Source: Marinobacter salicampi | Lineage (GTDB): Bacteria > Pseudomonadota > Gammaproteobacteria > Pseudomonadales > Oleiphilaceae | DNA: 64,000 nt | Assembly: GCF_011074795.1 (NCBI RefSeq) | Contig: NZ_JAAMPF010000008.1 | Coordinates: forward strand, 1-64,000 | Direction: 5' to 3' | Shown: one piece after another, positions 27,482 to 37,333 of the stretch | How positions within the stretch are numbered: the first letter of the stretch is position 1 | How the letters are laid out: every line of letters starts with the position of its first letter | Translations under genes and position numbers: made by a program | Notes under the pieces: model-generated | The model's database searches: none | Seen by the model: only the letters and a program-made list of their open reading frames with translations | Told to the model about the DNA's origin: nothing

Positions 27482-28372
27482 CTATTTGATGTGTTCCAGG
27501 ATGCCGTCAAGTTCGTCCAGTGAACCGTATTCGATCACCAGCTTGCCTTTCCCGCGCTGACCATGATCTATGGAGACCCGGGCGCCCAGGCGCTCTGCCA
27601 GATTATCCTGGAGGGCACGTATGTTAGGGTCCAGGGCGCCGGAACGGCTTGTGGCTTTACTGCTGCCCGCTTCCTGCTGGATTCGCCGAACCAGCGCTTC
27701 GGTCTGTCGGACCGAAAGGGATTTAGCCACTACCTGACGCGCTACCTGCATCTGCTGCTCCGGGGGCAGGGTGAGCATGGCGCGGCCGTGGCCCATTTCC
27801 AGGTCGCCATGTTCCAGCATCACCCGGACGTCTTCGGTCAGGCTGATCAGTCGCAGCAGATTGGTGATGGTCGTGCGCGACTTGCCTACAGCCTCCGCCA
27901 CCTGGGCCTGGGTCAGGCCAAACTCTTCCTGTAACCGATGCAGGGCGAAAGCTTCTTCAATGGGGTTGAGGTTTTCCCGCTGGATGTTTTCAATCAGGGA
28001 CATGGCGACGGCGGCTTCGTCGGTCACGTCCCGGATGATGGCCGGAATCCGGTCAAGTTCGGCCAGTTGGGTCGCTCGCCAGCGCCGTTCACCGGCGATC
28101 AGCTCGTAGCGTCCCTCGCTGACCGGACGCAAAACCACCGGCTGCATGACACCCTGCTGGCGAATGGAGTCAGCCAGTTCCTGCAGCGCGGCGGGGTCCA
28201 TGTCCCGCCGGGGCTGGTAACGACCACGCTGGATAAGATCCACCGGGACTTCCCGGAGCTCGCCGTCATGTTCGCTCAGGTCGCGGTCCAGATTGACCTT
28301 GGAGCCTGCCAGAAGAGCTCCCAAGCCACGCTCACCCAATCCTCGTTTTTTCGCCGCCATGGTGTCCGTCAT
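27482..28372 (-). CDS. parB: chromosome-partitioning protein ParB
   Basis: A 296-residue parS-binding CTPase that loads on the origin region and spreads along DNA. The N-terminal domain has GRYQPRRDMD and the CTP-binding ELIAGERRWRATQ; the central helix-turn-helix is LTQAQVAEAVGKSRTTITNLLRL, and the C-terminal dimer domain ends SLDELDGILEHIK. Probable parS targets lie in recF at 58.6 and 59.3 kb. A start at 28360 (MAAKKRG) is also possible, since neither start has a strong ribosome site. Confidence 0.95.
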   Translation of the reverse strand: MTDTMAAKKRGLGERGLGALLAGSKVNLDRDLSEHDGELREVPVDLIQRGRYQPRRDMDPAALQELADSIRQQGVMQPVVLRPVSEGRYELIAGERRWRATQLAELDRIPAIIRDVTDEAAVAMSLIENIQRENLNPIEEAFALHRLQEEFGLTQAQVAEAVGKSRTTITNLLRLISLTEDVRVMLEHGDLEMGHGRAMLTLPPEQQMQVARQVVAKSLSVRQTEALVRRIQQEAGSSKATSRSGALDPNIRALQDNLAERLGARVSIDHGQRGKGKLVIEYGSLDELDGILEHIK

Positions 28373-28418
28373 TTGGTTCGATGAAATTCAGTCAGTGATG
28401 TATGGAAAGCGCACCATC

Positions 28419-29213
28419 TTACACGGGTAGAGCGGTGGTTGTCTTTTGTGTGCCGTGCCGGCGCACCATTTCACCCGCCAGGGCGAGATAGGCCACCGCG
28501 CCTTTGGACACGCGATCATACTTCAGAGCCGGAATGCCATAGCTCGGGGCCTCTGCGAGGCGTACGTTGCGGGGGATCACTGCCCGGTAGACCTTGTCAC
28601 CGAAAAACTCGCTAAGCTGTGAGGACACATCCAGGGTGAGGCTGTTGCGAGGGTCGTACATGGTCCGCAGGATGCCTTCCACCTTGAGCTCAGGATTCAC
28701 GGTCTCCTGAATCTGCTCGATGGTATTCATCAGGGCAGCCAGGCCCTCTAGGGCGTAGTATTCGCACTGCATGGGTATAAGCACGGTATCGGCTGCTGAC
28801 AGGGCGTTGACGGTGAGCAGGTTCAGGGACGGCGGGCAGTCGATCAGCACGTAGTCGTAACGGTCACGAACGCTGTTGATGGCCAGGCGCAGACGGTGCT
28901 CCCGACCGATCTCGTTCATCAGTGCCACTTCCGCGGCGGTCAGGTCGCCGTTGGACGGTAGGATATCGAATCCGGAGGCATCAGCAGGAATAATCACTTC
29001 CGCCGCCGTGGCGCGCTTGGTCAGCAGGTCATACCCGGACAGGGCAAGGGCGTTCTTGTCGATCCCGCTGCCCATGGTGGCATTGCCCTGGGGGTCCATA
29101 TCGACCAGCAGGACCCGGCGCTTGGTGGCTGCCAGGGACGCGGCCAGATTGACGCAGGTCGTGGTTTTGCCGACGCCGCCTTTCTGGTTGGTGACTGCTA
29201 TGACACGCGCCAT
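28419..29213 (-). CDS. parA: chromosome-partitioning ATPase ParA
   Basis: A 264-residue deviant Walker ATPase that segregates ParB-parS complexes over the nucleoid. The P-loop QKGGVGKTT is at about residues 10-18, the switch I-like LLVDMDPQGNAT follows, and Walker B is YVLIDCPPSLNLLT. It lies 2 bases after rsmG and 46 bases before parB, so mnmG-rsmG-parA-parB looks like one transcript. Confidence 0.97.
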   Translation of the reverse strand: MARVIAVTNQKGGVGKTTTCVNLAASLAATKRRVLLVDMDPQGNATMGSGIDKNALALSGYDLLTKRATAAEVIIPADASGFDILPSNGDLTAAEVALMNEIGREHRLRLAINSVRDRYDYVLIDCPPSLNLLTVNALSAADTVLIPMQCEYYALEGLAALMNTIEQIQETVNPELKVEGILRTMYDPRNSLTLDVSSQLSEFFGDKVYRAVIPRNVRLAEAPSYGIPALKYDRVSKGAVAYLALAGEMVRRHGTQKTTTALPV

Positions 29214-29215
29214 GG

Positions 29216-29863
29216 CTAACCTCCTGTGTTTGGATCACGATCGATAATAAGCAGGTGGCGTTCGCCGGCACAGCCGGGCACCTGCAGGGGATGGTGGGCC
29301 TTCACGCGCCAGTCCGCGGGCAGCGCTGCCACTTCATCATCCGGAAACTGGCCTTTCATGGCAAGGAACTCCCCATCCACCGCCAGCAGATTCCCGCACC
29401 AGGCCACCATGTTGTCGAGGGCCGTGAAGGCACGACTGCTGATCTGAGTGTAGCGGATGGATGGGTCGCAAGCCTCGGCGCGACCGTGAATTATATCAAC
29501 ATTGTCCAGTTTGAGCTCCAGCACACACTGTGTCAGGAACCGGGTCTTCTTGCTGTTGCTGTCCAGCAGGCTGAAGCGTTGCTCCGGCAAGGCCACTGCC
29601 AGGGGTATGCCGGGCAGCCCGCCGCCGGCACCTACATCCAGCAGGTGCGGGGCGGTGACGAACGGCAGCAGGCTCAGGCTGTCCAGCAACTGGCGCGACA
29701 CCATTTCCCCGGGGTCCCTTACAGCGGTGAGGTTATAGGCCTTGTTCCACTTGGCCAGCAGGCCGAGGAAAGCCACCAGTTGCTCCACCTGCTCCGGTGA
29801 TAGACGGATATCCATGGGCTCCAGCCCCTGACTGAGCTGACTGCGCCAGAGTGTCTCGCTCAT
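29216..29863 (-). CDS. rsmG: 16S rRNA (guanine527-N7)-methyltransferase RsmG
   Basis: A 215-residue SAM-dependent methyltransferase modifying G527 of 16S rRNA. The SAM motif is LLDVGAGGGLPGIPLAV, and the N-terminal KWNKAYNLTAVRDP is characteristic of RsmG (GidB). It sits 4 bases after mnmG, in the order found in many proteobacteria. Confidence 0.96.
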   Translation of the reverse strand: MSETLWRSQLSQGLEPMDIRLSPEQVEQLVAFLGLLAKWNKAYNLTAVRDPGEMVSRQLLDSLSLLPFVTAPHLLDVGAGGGLPGIPLAVALPEQRFSLLDSNSKKTRFLTQCVLELKLDNVDIIHGRAEACDPSIRYTQISSRAFTALDNMVAWCGNLLAVDGEFLAMKGQFPDDEVAALPADWRVKAHHPLQVPGCAGERHLLIIDRDPNTGG

Positions 29864-29867
29864 GTGC

Positions 29868-31754
29868 TCAGGCCGACTGCTTGCGTAACAGGTCGCGCTT
29901 TTTCAGGTGCACCAGCAACTGGGATACCGCAGCGGGCGTGACGCCCTGGATCCGGGAGGCCTGGGCAATGGTTTCGGGCCGCACCGTCTTCAGCTTCTGG
30001 CGGATCTCGTTGGACAGCCCACCAATGGCGTCGAAATCCATATCCACCGGCAAGGTGGTGTTTTCGTTACGGCGCAGGCGCTCGATTTCGTCAGTCTGGC
30101 GCGAAATGTAGCCCTCGTACTTGATCTCGATCTCGACCTGCTCGGCAACATTGGGATCGTCAGCCTGATCCCCGCCGATGGCGGCAATATGACTGTAGAC
30201 AATCTCAGGCCTTCGCAGCAGTTCAGCCAGGGAGTGTTCCCGGCCCATAGGACGCTGCAAGTGAGTATCTGCGATAGCGGCACCTTCAGTGCCAGGGTGC
30301 ACGAACGTGGTATTCAGGCGCTGGCGCTCGATGGCGATAGCGTCACGCTTGGCGTTGAAACGACTCCAGCGCTCTTCGTTGACCAGGCCCAGTTTATAAC
30401 CGGTTTCGGTCAACCGCAGATCGGCATTGTCTTCGCGCAGGATCAGGCGGTACTCGGCACGGCTGGTAAACATGCGATAGGGCTCGGACGTACCCATGGT
30501 GATCAGGTCGTCCACCAGCACCCCAAGATAGGCCTCGTCGCGACGGGGATACCAGGCATCCTTGTCCTGGGCCTGCAGGGCGGCGTTGATTCCCGCCAGC
30601 AGGCCCTGGGCGCCGGCTTCTTCATATCCGGTCGTGCCGTTGATCTGGCCGGCAAAATAGAGTCCACCGATGAACTTGGTTTCCAGGGTATGGCGCAGAT
30701 CCTGGGGGTTCAGGTAGTCGTACTCGATGGCATAGCCAGGGCGCGTAATATGGGCATGCTCGAACCCAGGAATGGTCCGTACCGCCGCCAGCTGGATATC
30801 GAATGGCAGGCTGGTGGAAATACCGTTGGGATAGAGTTCGTGGGTGGTCAGGCCTTCCGGCTCAACGAAAATCTGGTGCGAGTTCTTGTCCGCAAACCGG
30901 TTGACCTTGTCCTCTATGGAAGGGCAATAGCGCGGGCCGATGCCTTCGATATTGCCGACAAACATGGGCGAGCGGTCAAAACCGCTGCGAATGATGTCGT
31001 GGGTTTCCTCGGTGGTGCGGGTGATGTAGCAGCACACCTGCTCCGGGTGGTCGGCACGGGAGCCCAGGAACGACATCACCGGCGTCGGATCATCCCCCCA
31101 TTGGGTCTGCATGACGGAAAAATCCACGCTACGGGCATCGATGCGCGGTGGTGTGCCGGTCTTCAGGCGACCGACGTTGAACGGCAGTTCCCGCAGGCGC
31201 TGGGCCAGGGCATTGGCCGGCGCATCGCCGGCTCGACCACCGGAGTGGTTCTGCATGCCGATGTGGATAACCCCGCCGAGGAAAGTGCCTGTGGTCAGAA
31301 CCACGGTCCGGGCGTGAAAGCGGATACCGGTCTGGGTGACCACGCCGGTGACCCGGTCGTTTTCCACAATCAGGTCATCCGCCGCCTGCTGGAACAGGGT
31401 CAGATTGGGCTGGTTCTCCAGCACGCTACGAATGGCCGCTTTGTACAATACCCGGTCAGCCTGGGCACGGGTGGCACGCACGGCAGGCCCCTTGCGGGAA
31501 TTGAGCGTGCGGAACTGGATGCCGGCCAGGTCGGTGGCCTGGGCCATCGCACCGCCCATGGCGTCGATCTCCTTGACCAGGTGGCTCTTGCCGATGCCGC
31601 CTATGGCCGGGTTGCAGGACATCTGACCCAGGGTTTCAATGTTGTGGGTCAGCAGCAGGGTGGCAGACCCCATGCGCGCGGCGGCCAGGGCGGCTTCGGT
31701 ACCGGCATGACCACCACCAATCACAATCACATCGAAACGGCTCGGAAAATCCAC
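29868..31754 (-). CDS. mnmG: tRNA uridine-5-carboxymethylaminomethyl modification enzyme MnmG
   Basis: A 628-residue FAD enzyme that, with MnmE, places carboxymethylaminomethyl on U34 of certain tRNAs. The N-terminal FAD fold is [41 protein letters not shown] and [12 protein letters not shown] are family blocks, with helical C-terminal repeats. In Pseudomonas it follows mnmE directly; here a 17.6 kb block separates the two genes. Confidence 0.97.
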   Translation of the reverse strand: MDFPSRFDVIVIGGGHAGTEAALAAARMGSATLLLTHNIETLGQMSCNPAIGGIGKSHLVKEIDAMGGAMAQATDLAGIQFRTLNSRKGPAVRATRAQADRVLYKAAIRSVLENQPNLTLFQQAADDLIVENDRVTGVVTQTGIRFHARTVVLTTGTFLGGVIHIGMQNHSGGRAGDAPANALAQRLRELPFNVGRLKTGTPPRIDARSVDFSVMQTQWGDDPTPVMSFLGSRADHPEQVCCYITRTTEETHDIIRSGFDRSPMFVGNIEGIGPRYCPSIEDKVNRFADKNSHQIFVEPEGLTTHELYPNGISTSLPFDIQLAAVRTIPGFEHAHITRPGYAIEYDYLNPQDLRHTLETKFIGGLYFAGQINGTTGYEEAGAQGLLAGINAALQAQDKDAWYPRRDEAYLGVLVDDLITMGTSEPYRMFTSRAEYRLILREDNADLRLTETGYKLGLVNEERWSRFNAKRDAIAIERQRLNTTFVHPGTEGAAIADTHLQRPMGREHSLAELLRRPEIVYSHIAAIGGDQADDPNVAEQVEIEIKYEGYISRQTDEIERLRRNENTTLPVDMDFDAIGGLSNEIRQKLKTVRPETIAQASRIQGVTPAAVSQLLVHLKKRDLLRKQSA

Positions 31755-32008
31755 TCAACACCTCAGGAAAGACAAAAAGGGAAACAAAAAATTCGGGCGG
31801 AAGAGTATAACGTGTCGGGGCGTCCATTGCAGTGTAAATGCGCACTTTTTAACCAAATCCGCCAGTCCGGGCCTGCCGGCCCGTTGCAAACAAGTCCCCG
31901 GCCACGGATCCTGCCTTGAAAAGCCGACGTGACTGCAGGTTAATGATGGAAACACTCTTGCTAAATCATACGCTTGGCTGAGTGACTTAATAAAATGTTT
32001 CAATAAAG

Positions 32009-32128
32009 TTATCCACATTTTTCACCCCCTTTGAGCAACATCAAAAACCGGGTTAAGTTATTGTTAAATTTAGTCATATTAAAAGTTACCCAGAATTTAT
32101 ACTGAGGTTGTTCAACAGTTTATCCACA
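32009..32128. other. two perfect DnaA boxes in the AT-rich gap upstream of mnmG
   Basis: TTATCCACA occurs exactly at 32009-32017 and 32120-32128, both in plus orientation. The AT-rich stretch between them includes TTATTGTTAAATTTAGTC. The 387-base gap 31755-32141 holds no supported gene and should carry the mnmG promoter. Boxes next to mnmG recall the E. coli oriC position, but only two are found here and the strand bias of genes does not flip at this point. It may be a DnaA regulatory or titration site, or a relict origin. Confidence 0.5.
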
Positions 32129-32141
32129 GGCCGGGCCGGGC

Positions 32142-34019
32142 TTAGAGCGTTGTACCCCTCAGCTCACGCACCCGTTCTTCCAGAGCTTGGGCAGTGACAT
32201 TCTCTGGTGCTACCGGCTGGCCAGCCCTCAGTTCGATACGGGACCAGAAACGGCGGGGCCAGTGTCGCATTGCCTGGCCGCCGGCATGACTGAAAAAGCT
32301 GCCCCAAAGGCCTTTCAGCGCCATTGGCACCACCACCACCGGATAACGCTGCACGATCGCCTCAACGCCGCTCCGGAAACGGTCTATTTCACCGTCTTCG
32401 GTCAGGTGACCCTCCGGGAAAATACAGACAACCTGGCCATCCCGAAGCTGCTTGTCGATAGCATCGAAAGCGCGCTCGTGAATGTCTGGCGCCTGGTTCC
32501 GGGGCGCGATGGGAATGGTCCGGGCCAGCCGGAAGACAGCCCCCAGAATCGGTGTGCGGAAAATCCGGTAATCCATGACAAAACGCACCGGTCGCCTCAC
32601 CGCACCGGCAAGCACCAGAGCATCCATGTAAGTAACGTGGTTGCAGACCAGCAGTACCGGGCCTTCTTCCGGGATCTGCTCCAGTCCCTCATGGCGTACC
32701 CGGTAAATAGTATGGGACAGCATCCAGACAATGAACCTGAGGGCAAAATCCGGCATCTGCTGGTAGACGAACCCGGCTACCAGCAGGTTCATGATGGCCA
32801 GCACCAGGAAAAACTCGGGAATACTGAGGCCAAGGACACCCAGCATGACAATGCCGGCCAGGGCACTTACCACCATAAACAGAGCATTGAATACGTTCAG
32901 GGCGGCAATGATTCGGGCGCGCTTGTCGGCGGGGGTCTCATGCTGCACATAGGCATAGAGCGGTACAATGAACAGCCCGCCGGATATGCCGATACCCAGC
33001 AGGTCCAGAACGACTCGAATATACTGGCTCTCGCCCAGCATCAGCCACCAGTCGGTGGGCCCTGGGTTGGCCGGCATGTTCATGTAGAGGTCGAATCCGA
33101 ACAGGCTCAGGCCGACAGAGCCAATGGGCACGATGCCCAGCTCAATTTTGTGGCCAGATAGCCGCTCACACAGCATCGAGCCTACAGCAATGCCCACCGT
33201 GAACACCGCCAGCAGCAGGGTAACGACCGTTTCGTCCCCCTGCAGATCGACTTTGGCAAAGTTGGGGAATTGGGTCAGGTAGGCCGCGCCCAGGAACCAG
33301 AACCAGGAAATGGCCATGATGCTTAACAGCACGTTGCGCCGCTCGGCGGCGATGGCAAACAGCCGCCAGGTTTCCCGCAGGGGCTGCAGCCGGATATCCA
33401 GGCCGGCGGATCCGGCAGGGGTTGCGGGAATTTTCATCGCCACCAGATAACCCACCAGGGCCATCAGCACCACACCCACCGCGGCGATACGTGCGGCCGA
33501 GTCGAAGCCCATAATGATGCCGGCCGCAATGGTTCCTAGAAGTATAGAAACAAAGGTGCCCATGCCCACCAGGGCGTTGCCCCCGACAAGCTCATCGTCA
33601 TCAAGTACCTGTGGGAGGATGGCGTATTTGACGGGTCCGAAAAATGTGGATTGGGTACCCATCAGGAAGAGCAGCAGCAGTAACAGCTCATACCAGCCAA
33701 ACCAGAGGCCCACCGCAGCAGCCAGCATGATGGCCACTTCCAGCAGTTTGACCCGGCGGATGACAAGGGATTTCTCGTACTTATCCGCCACCTGGCCGGC
33801 TATGCCGGAAAACAGGAAGAACGGCAAAATAAAAAGGAAAGCGGCAAGATTAACCACCACGTTGGTGGGCAGGCCAAGCAGTCCACCGGCTGTGTAGGTC
33901 ACCAGCAGCAGGAGTGCATTCTTGAACAGGTTATCGTTGAATGCGCCCGCAAACTGGGTCAGGAAGAAAGGCAGGAATCGACGTTCTGTAAACAGCCGGA
34001 ACTGACTCTGATCGGCCAT
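32142..34019 (-). CDS. MFS transporter fused to PlsC acyltransferase (lysophospholipid recycling)
   Basis: A 625-residue fusion. The first ~400 residues are an MFS carrier of the LplT type (FLTQFAGAFNDNLFKNALLLL, GTQSTFFGPVKYAILPQ). The C-terminal ~200 residues are a PlsC-like 1-acylglycerophosphate acyltransferase with NHVTYMD (HX4D) and FPEGHLTEDGEIDRFRSG. By analogy with LplT-Aas it would flip lysophospholipid inward and re-acylate it, but the acyl-ACP synthetase/AMP-binding part of Aas is missing here. ATG 34019 follows GGGAGCC; the longer ORF start adds 33 unrelated residues. Confidence 0.87.
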   Translation of the reverse strand: MADQSQFRLFTERRFLPFFLTQFAGAFNDNLFKNALLLLVTYTAGGLLGLPTNVVVNLAAFLFILPFFLFSGIAGQVADKYEKSLVIRRVKLLEVAIMLAAAVGLWFGWYELLLLLLFLMGTQSTFFGPVKYAILPQVLDDDELVGGNALVGMGTFVSILLGTIAAGIIMGFDSAARIAAVGVVLMALVGYLVAMKIPATPAGSAGLDIRLQPLRETWRLFAIAAERRNVLLSIMAISWFWFLGAAYLTQFPNFAKVDLQGDETVVTLLLAVFTVGIAVGSMLCERLSGHKIELGIVPIGSVGLSLFGFDLYMNMPANPGPTDWWLMLGESQYIRVVLDLLGIGISGGLFIVPLYAYVQHETPADKRARIIAALNVFNALFMVVSALAGIVMLGVLGLSIPEFFLVLAIMNLLVAGFVYQQMPDFALRFIVWMLSHTIYRVRHEGLEQIPEEGPVLLVCNHVTYMDALVLAGAVRRPVRFVMDYRIFRTPILGAVFRLARTIPIAPRNQAPDIHERAFDAIDKQLRDGQVVCIFPEGHLTEDGEIDRFRSGVEAIVQRYPVVVVPMALKGLWGSFFSHAGGQAMRHWPRRFWSRIELRAGQPVAPENVTAQALEERVRELRGTTL

Positions 34020-34183
34020 CCAACAGGCTCCCTGGTTAGTCACTGCGATCTGGCACCTGCTGGGCCAGAACCCCTGTGCCGACTTGGCAAGAGTTCTGGG
34101 CAACCATGCGACAAACACCGGTCAGGGGCAACCGAAAGTTTCCTGGACCGCGCTATCAGGCGGGAGGATACACGCCCAGGTTC

Positions 34184-37100
34184 CTAGTCAGGACTATGGC
34201 GCTGCTGGGGCGCTGCGCCCAGGGTTCCTGCCGAGCCCTCGTCTCGGGCCTGCTGTTCCAGGGTTTTTTCCACATAATTGGCCGACCTGGCAAAGCGGGC
34301 AATCAGGTTGTACAGCACCGGGATAATGAACAGTGTCAGAGTGGTGGCAAAAAGAAGCCCGCCCAGCACCACCACCCCGATGGCGGCCCGGCTTTCCGCG
34401 CCGGCACCAGTGGCCAGCACCAGGGGAACCGCGCCAAAGATCGTGGAAATGGTGGTCATAAGCACCGGCCGGAAACGCAGGATGGCGCCTTCGAGAATGG
34501 CGTCATGGACGTTATAGCCCTTGTCCCTGAGCTGGTTGGCAAACTCCACGATCAATATGCCGTTCTTCGCCATCAGCCCCAGCAACATGATGATGCCGAT
34601 CTGGCTGTATATGTTCATGCTGATACCGGAGAGCAGCAGGGCAATCAGGGCGCCGGTCACCGCCAGCGGTACCGAGAGCATGATGATCATCGGGTGTATC
34701 CAGCTTTCGAACTGGGCAGCCAGAACCAGAAACACGATCAGGAATGCCAGGCCGAAGGTGATGTAGATGGCCGCAGAGGATTCCTCGAACTCCCGGCTTA
34801 GCCCCTTGTAGCTTACCCGGGCCTCCGCCGGCAGGTAGTCCACCGCCAGGCCGCTGAGGTAATCCAGGGCAGACCCCAGGTCATAGCCCGGCGCCAGGGA
34901 GCCGCTGATCACCACGGCGGGCAGCCGGTCAATTCTTCTCAAATCCGGGTTGGCGCCGATTTCTGTCACATCCACCAGGGCCTGCAAAGGAATGAGTTCG
35001 CCCCCCTGCCTAGGCCTCAGGTAGATTTTCCCGAGATCTTCCGGCGAGGCCCGGTCTGCGTCGCCGGCCTGCAGGATCACATCGTATTCCCGGCCCCGGT
35101 CCAGGTAAGTAGTTACCTGGCGAGAGGCCAGCATGGTCTGCAGAGTGAGGCCCACGTCTTCCACGGTCACGTCCAGATCGGCGGCGCGCTGGCGATCAAT
35201 GTTGACCCGGAGCTCGGGCCGGGTCAGCTCGAAATCGGTTTCCAGATTCTGCAGGTTCGGGTTTTCGCTGGCGCGCTCGATGATTTCCTGGCTCCAGCGC
35301 TGCACCGTCTCGTAGTCAGGCCCGCCAATGACAAACTCCACCGGCTGATTGAAGCCCCGCTGGCCCAGCCCCGGCGGGTTGATCGCTATCGACCGGACCC
35401 CAGGCACTTGTGCCAGCTTGGGAAAGAGCTCCGCCGAGATAGCCTGCTGCTTGATGTCACGCTCTTCCCAGGGCACCAGCCCCATGATCATGAAGGCTCG
35501 GTCACCCTCGCCCCGGAAGCCCACAATGGACAGCAGTCGGTTCGACACCCCTGATTCGAGGTAGGGAAGCAGACGCTCTTCGATCTTGCGAACGTGATGG
35601 TCGGTGTATTCCACGGTTGAACCCCGGGGCGCGCTGGTAGGCATGATGATGATGCCGCGGTCCTCCGTCGGGGCCAGTTCCTGGGGCAGGCGGGGGAAGA
35701 TCACCACCGCGATCAGGATTCCCACCACACCCAGGCCCAGTAACAGACCAGGCTGGCGCAGGGAGAAGCGCAACATGCGCTCATAGCCGCGATTCAGTCC
35801 ATTCAGCACCCGCTCGCTGAAGGCCCAGAGCCGGTGGCCTTCGGCAGTTTTAGGGCTGGGGCGCAACCATTTGGAACACAGCATGGGCGCCAGGGTCAGC
35901 GCCACGATACTGGACACCACCACGGCGGTGGCCAGGGTGAAGCCGAACTCGCTGAACAGGCGCCCGACGTTGCCCCCCATGAACGAGATAGGCACAAACA
36001 CCGCGACCAGCGTCAGGGTGGTGGCAATAACCGCAAACGCCACCTGCTTGGCGCCCCGGAAGGAAGCCAGCAGAGGCGGCTCACCGTCATCAATCCGGCG
36101 CTGAATATTCTCCAGCATCACGATGGCGTCATCCACGACCAGGCCGATGGCAAGGATGATCGCCAGCAGGGTCAGCACGTTGATGGAGAAACCCAGGGCG
36201 CCCAGGCCGGTAAACGCGCCGATGATGGCGACGGGTATGGTGACCGCGGGAATCAGCGTGGCCCGCCAGGATCTCAGGAACAGGAAAATCACCAGGATGA
36301 CCAGGGTGACCGATATGGCCAGGGTGATCATGACTTCCCGAATCGAGGCCCGGATGAAAATGGACTCGTCGTAGCTTTCGGCAATGGTCACTTCTGGTGG
36401 CAGGGTCTCGCGGATGTTGGCCAGCTCCGCCTGAACCGCATCGGAGACAGCCACGGTATTGGATTTGGACTGCCTGATAATGCCCATTCCAATGGCCGTC
36501 TCACCATTGGCTCGCAGCCGGCTGGTGTCGGACTCCACCCCCATCTGCACGTTGGCCACTTCACCAAGACGCAGCAGGTCGTTGCCACTGCGGCGGACCA
36601 CCAGATTGCGGAACTCCTCAACAGTGGTGAGACGCCCTTCAGCGCGTACCGTAAAGTCCCGGGTTGAGGACTCGATTGAGCCCGCCGGCAGTTCCACGTT
36701 ATTGGAGCGCAGTGCCTGCTCCACCTCGGCCACGGTGATATTCCGCGAGGCCAGTCGTTCCTGGTCCAGCCAGACTCGTATGGCGTACCGGCGCTCGCCG
36801 CCGATGGTGACATCCGCCACACCATCAAGAACGGACAAGCGGTCTGACAGCACCCGTTCGGCAAAGTCACTCAGCTCGGCGCTGTCCCAGACATCGCTGC
36901 GCAGGGTCACCCACATCATGGGCCGGGCGTCGGAATCTGCCTTCTGGATTGTGGGCGGGTCGGCCTCGTCGGGCAGCTGGTTGAGCACCCGGGACACCGC
37001 ATCCCGGACGTCATTGGCGGCGATATCCACATCCCGGGAGGTATTGAATTCGATGGAGGTGCGCGATTCCCCCTGCTCGGTACTCGACTCGATGGAGCGG

Positions 37101-37330
37101 ATGCCCTCGACGCCACTGATGGCACCTTCGATCACCTGGGTGATCTGAGTGTCCACCACTTCGGCGGCAGCGCCAATGTAGTCGGTGGAAATGGAGACTT
37201 CGGGGGGATCAATGTCCGGGTATTCCCGCACTGGCAATCCCATGAGCGCGGCCAGGCCGAACACCACGATCAGCAGGCTCAGAACCGTGGCGAACACGGG
37301 CCTCTTGATGGATACATCGGAAAGGAACAT
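34184..37330 (-). CDS. RND multidrug efflux permease (AcrB family)
   Basis: A 1048-residue inner-membrane proton/drug antiporter. The N-terminal membrane anchor is MFLSDVSIKRPVFATVLSLLIVVFG, and the proton-relay pair Asp400-Asp401 lies in LAIGLVVDDAIVMLENIQRR (equivalent to AcrB Asp407-Asp408). Periplasmic porter and docking domains fill the two large loops, and the last helices end near residue 1020. It is 3 bases downstream of its adaptor gene, forming a two-gene pump unit without an outer-membrane channel; TolC or an OprM-like protein elsewhere must serve. Substrates unknown. Confidence 0.93.
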   Translation of the reverse strand: MFLSDVSIKRPVFATVLSLLIVVFGLAALMGLPVREYPDIDPPEVSISTDYIGAAAEVVDTQITQVIEGAISGVEGIRSIESSTEQGESRTSIEFNTSRDVDIAANDVRDAVSRVLNQLPDEADPPTIQKADSDARPMMWVTLRSDVWDSAELSDFAERVLSDRLSVLDGVADVTIGGERRYAIRVWLDQERLASRNITVAEVEQALRSNNVELPAGSIESSTRDFTVRAEGRLTTVEEFRNLVVRRSGNDLLRLGEVANVQMGVESDTSRLRANGETAIGMGIIRQSKSNTVAVSDAVQAELANIRETLPPEVTIAESYDESIFIRASIREVMITLAISVTLVILVIFLFLRSWRATLIPAVTIPVAIIGAFTGLGALGFSINVLTLLAIILAIGLVVDDAIVMLENIQRRIDDGEPPLLASFRGAKQVAFAVIATTLTLVAVFVPISFMGGNVGRLFSEFGFTLATAVVVSSIVALTLAPMLCSKWLRPSPKTAEGHRLWAFSERVLNGLNRGYERMLRFSLRQPGLLLGLGVVGILIAVVIFPRLPQELAPTEDRGIIIMPTSAPRGSTVEYTDHHVRKIEERLLPYLESGVSNRLLSIVGFRGEGDRAFMIMGLVPWEERDIKQQAISAELFPKLAQVPGVRSIAINPPGLGQRGFNQPVEFVIGGPDYETVQRWSQEIIERASENPNLQNLETDFELTRPELRVNIDRQRAADLDVTVEDVGLTLQTMLASRQVTTYLDRGREYDVILQAGDADRASPEDLGKIYLRPRQGGELIPLQALVDVTEIGANPDLRRIDRLPAVVISGSLAPGYDLGSALDYLSGLAVDYLPAEARVSYKGLSREFEESSAAIYITFGLAFLIVFLVLAAQFESWIHPMIIMLSVPLAVTGALIALLLSGISMNIYSQIGIIMLLGLMAKNGILIVEFANQLRDKGYNVHDAILEGAILRFRPVLMTTISTIFGAVPLVLATGAGAESRAAIGVVVLGGLLFATTLTLFIIPVLYNLIARFARSANYVEKTLEQQARDEGSAGTLGAAPQQRHSPD

Positions 37331-37333
37331 GGG

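Noticed and set aside
29907..31919. 670-codon plus-strand frame opposite mnmG
   Set aside because: Antisense shadow of mnmG with low-complexity composition; no family.
31755..32018. 87-residue minus-strand frame upstream of mnmG, starting MWITLLKHFIK with a good ribosome-like AAAGGGGGTG
   Set aside because: Its start overlaps an exact DnaA box and the product has no recognisable family. The frame runs through GC-rich DNA just before mnmG and looks like chance.
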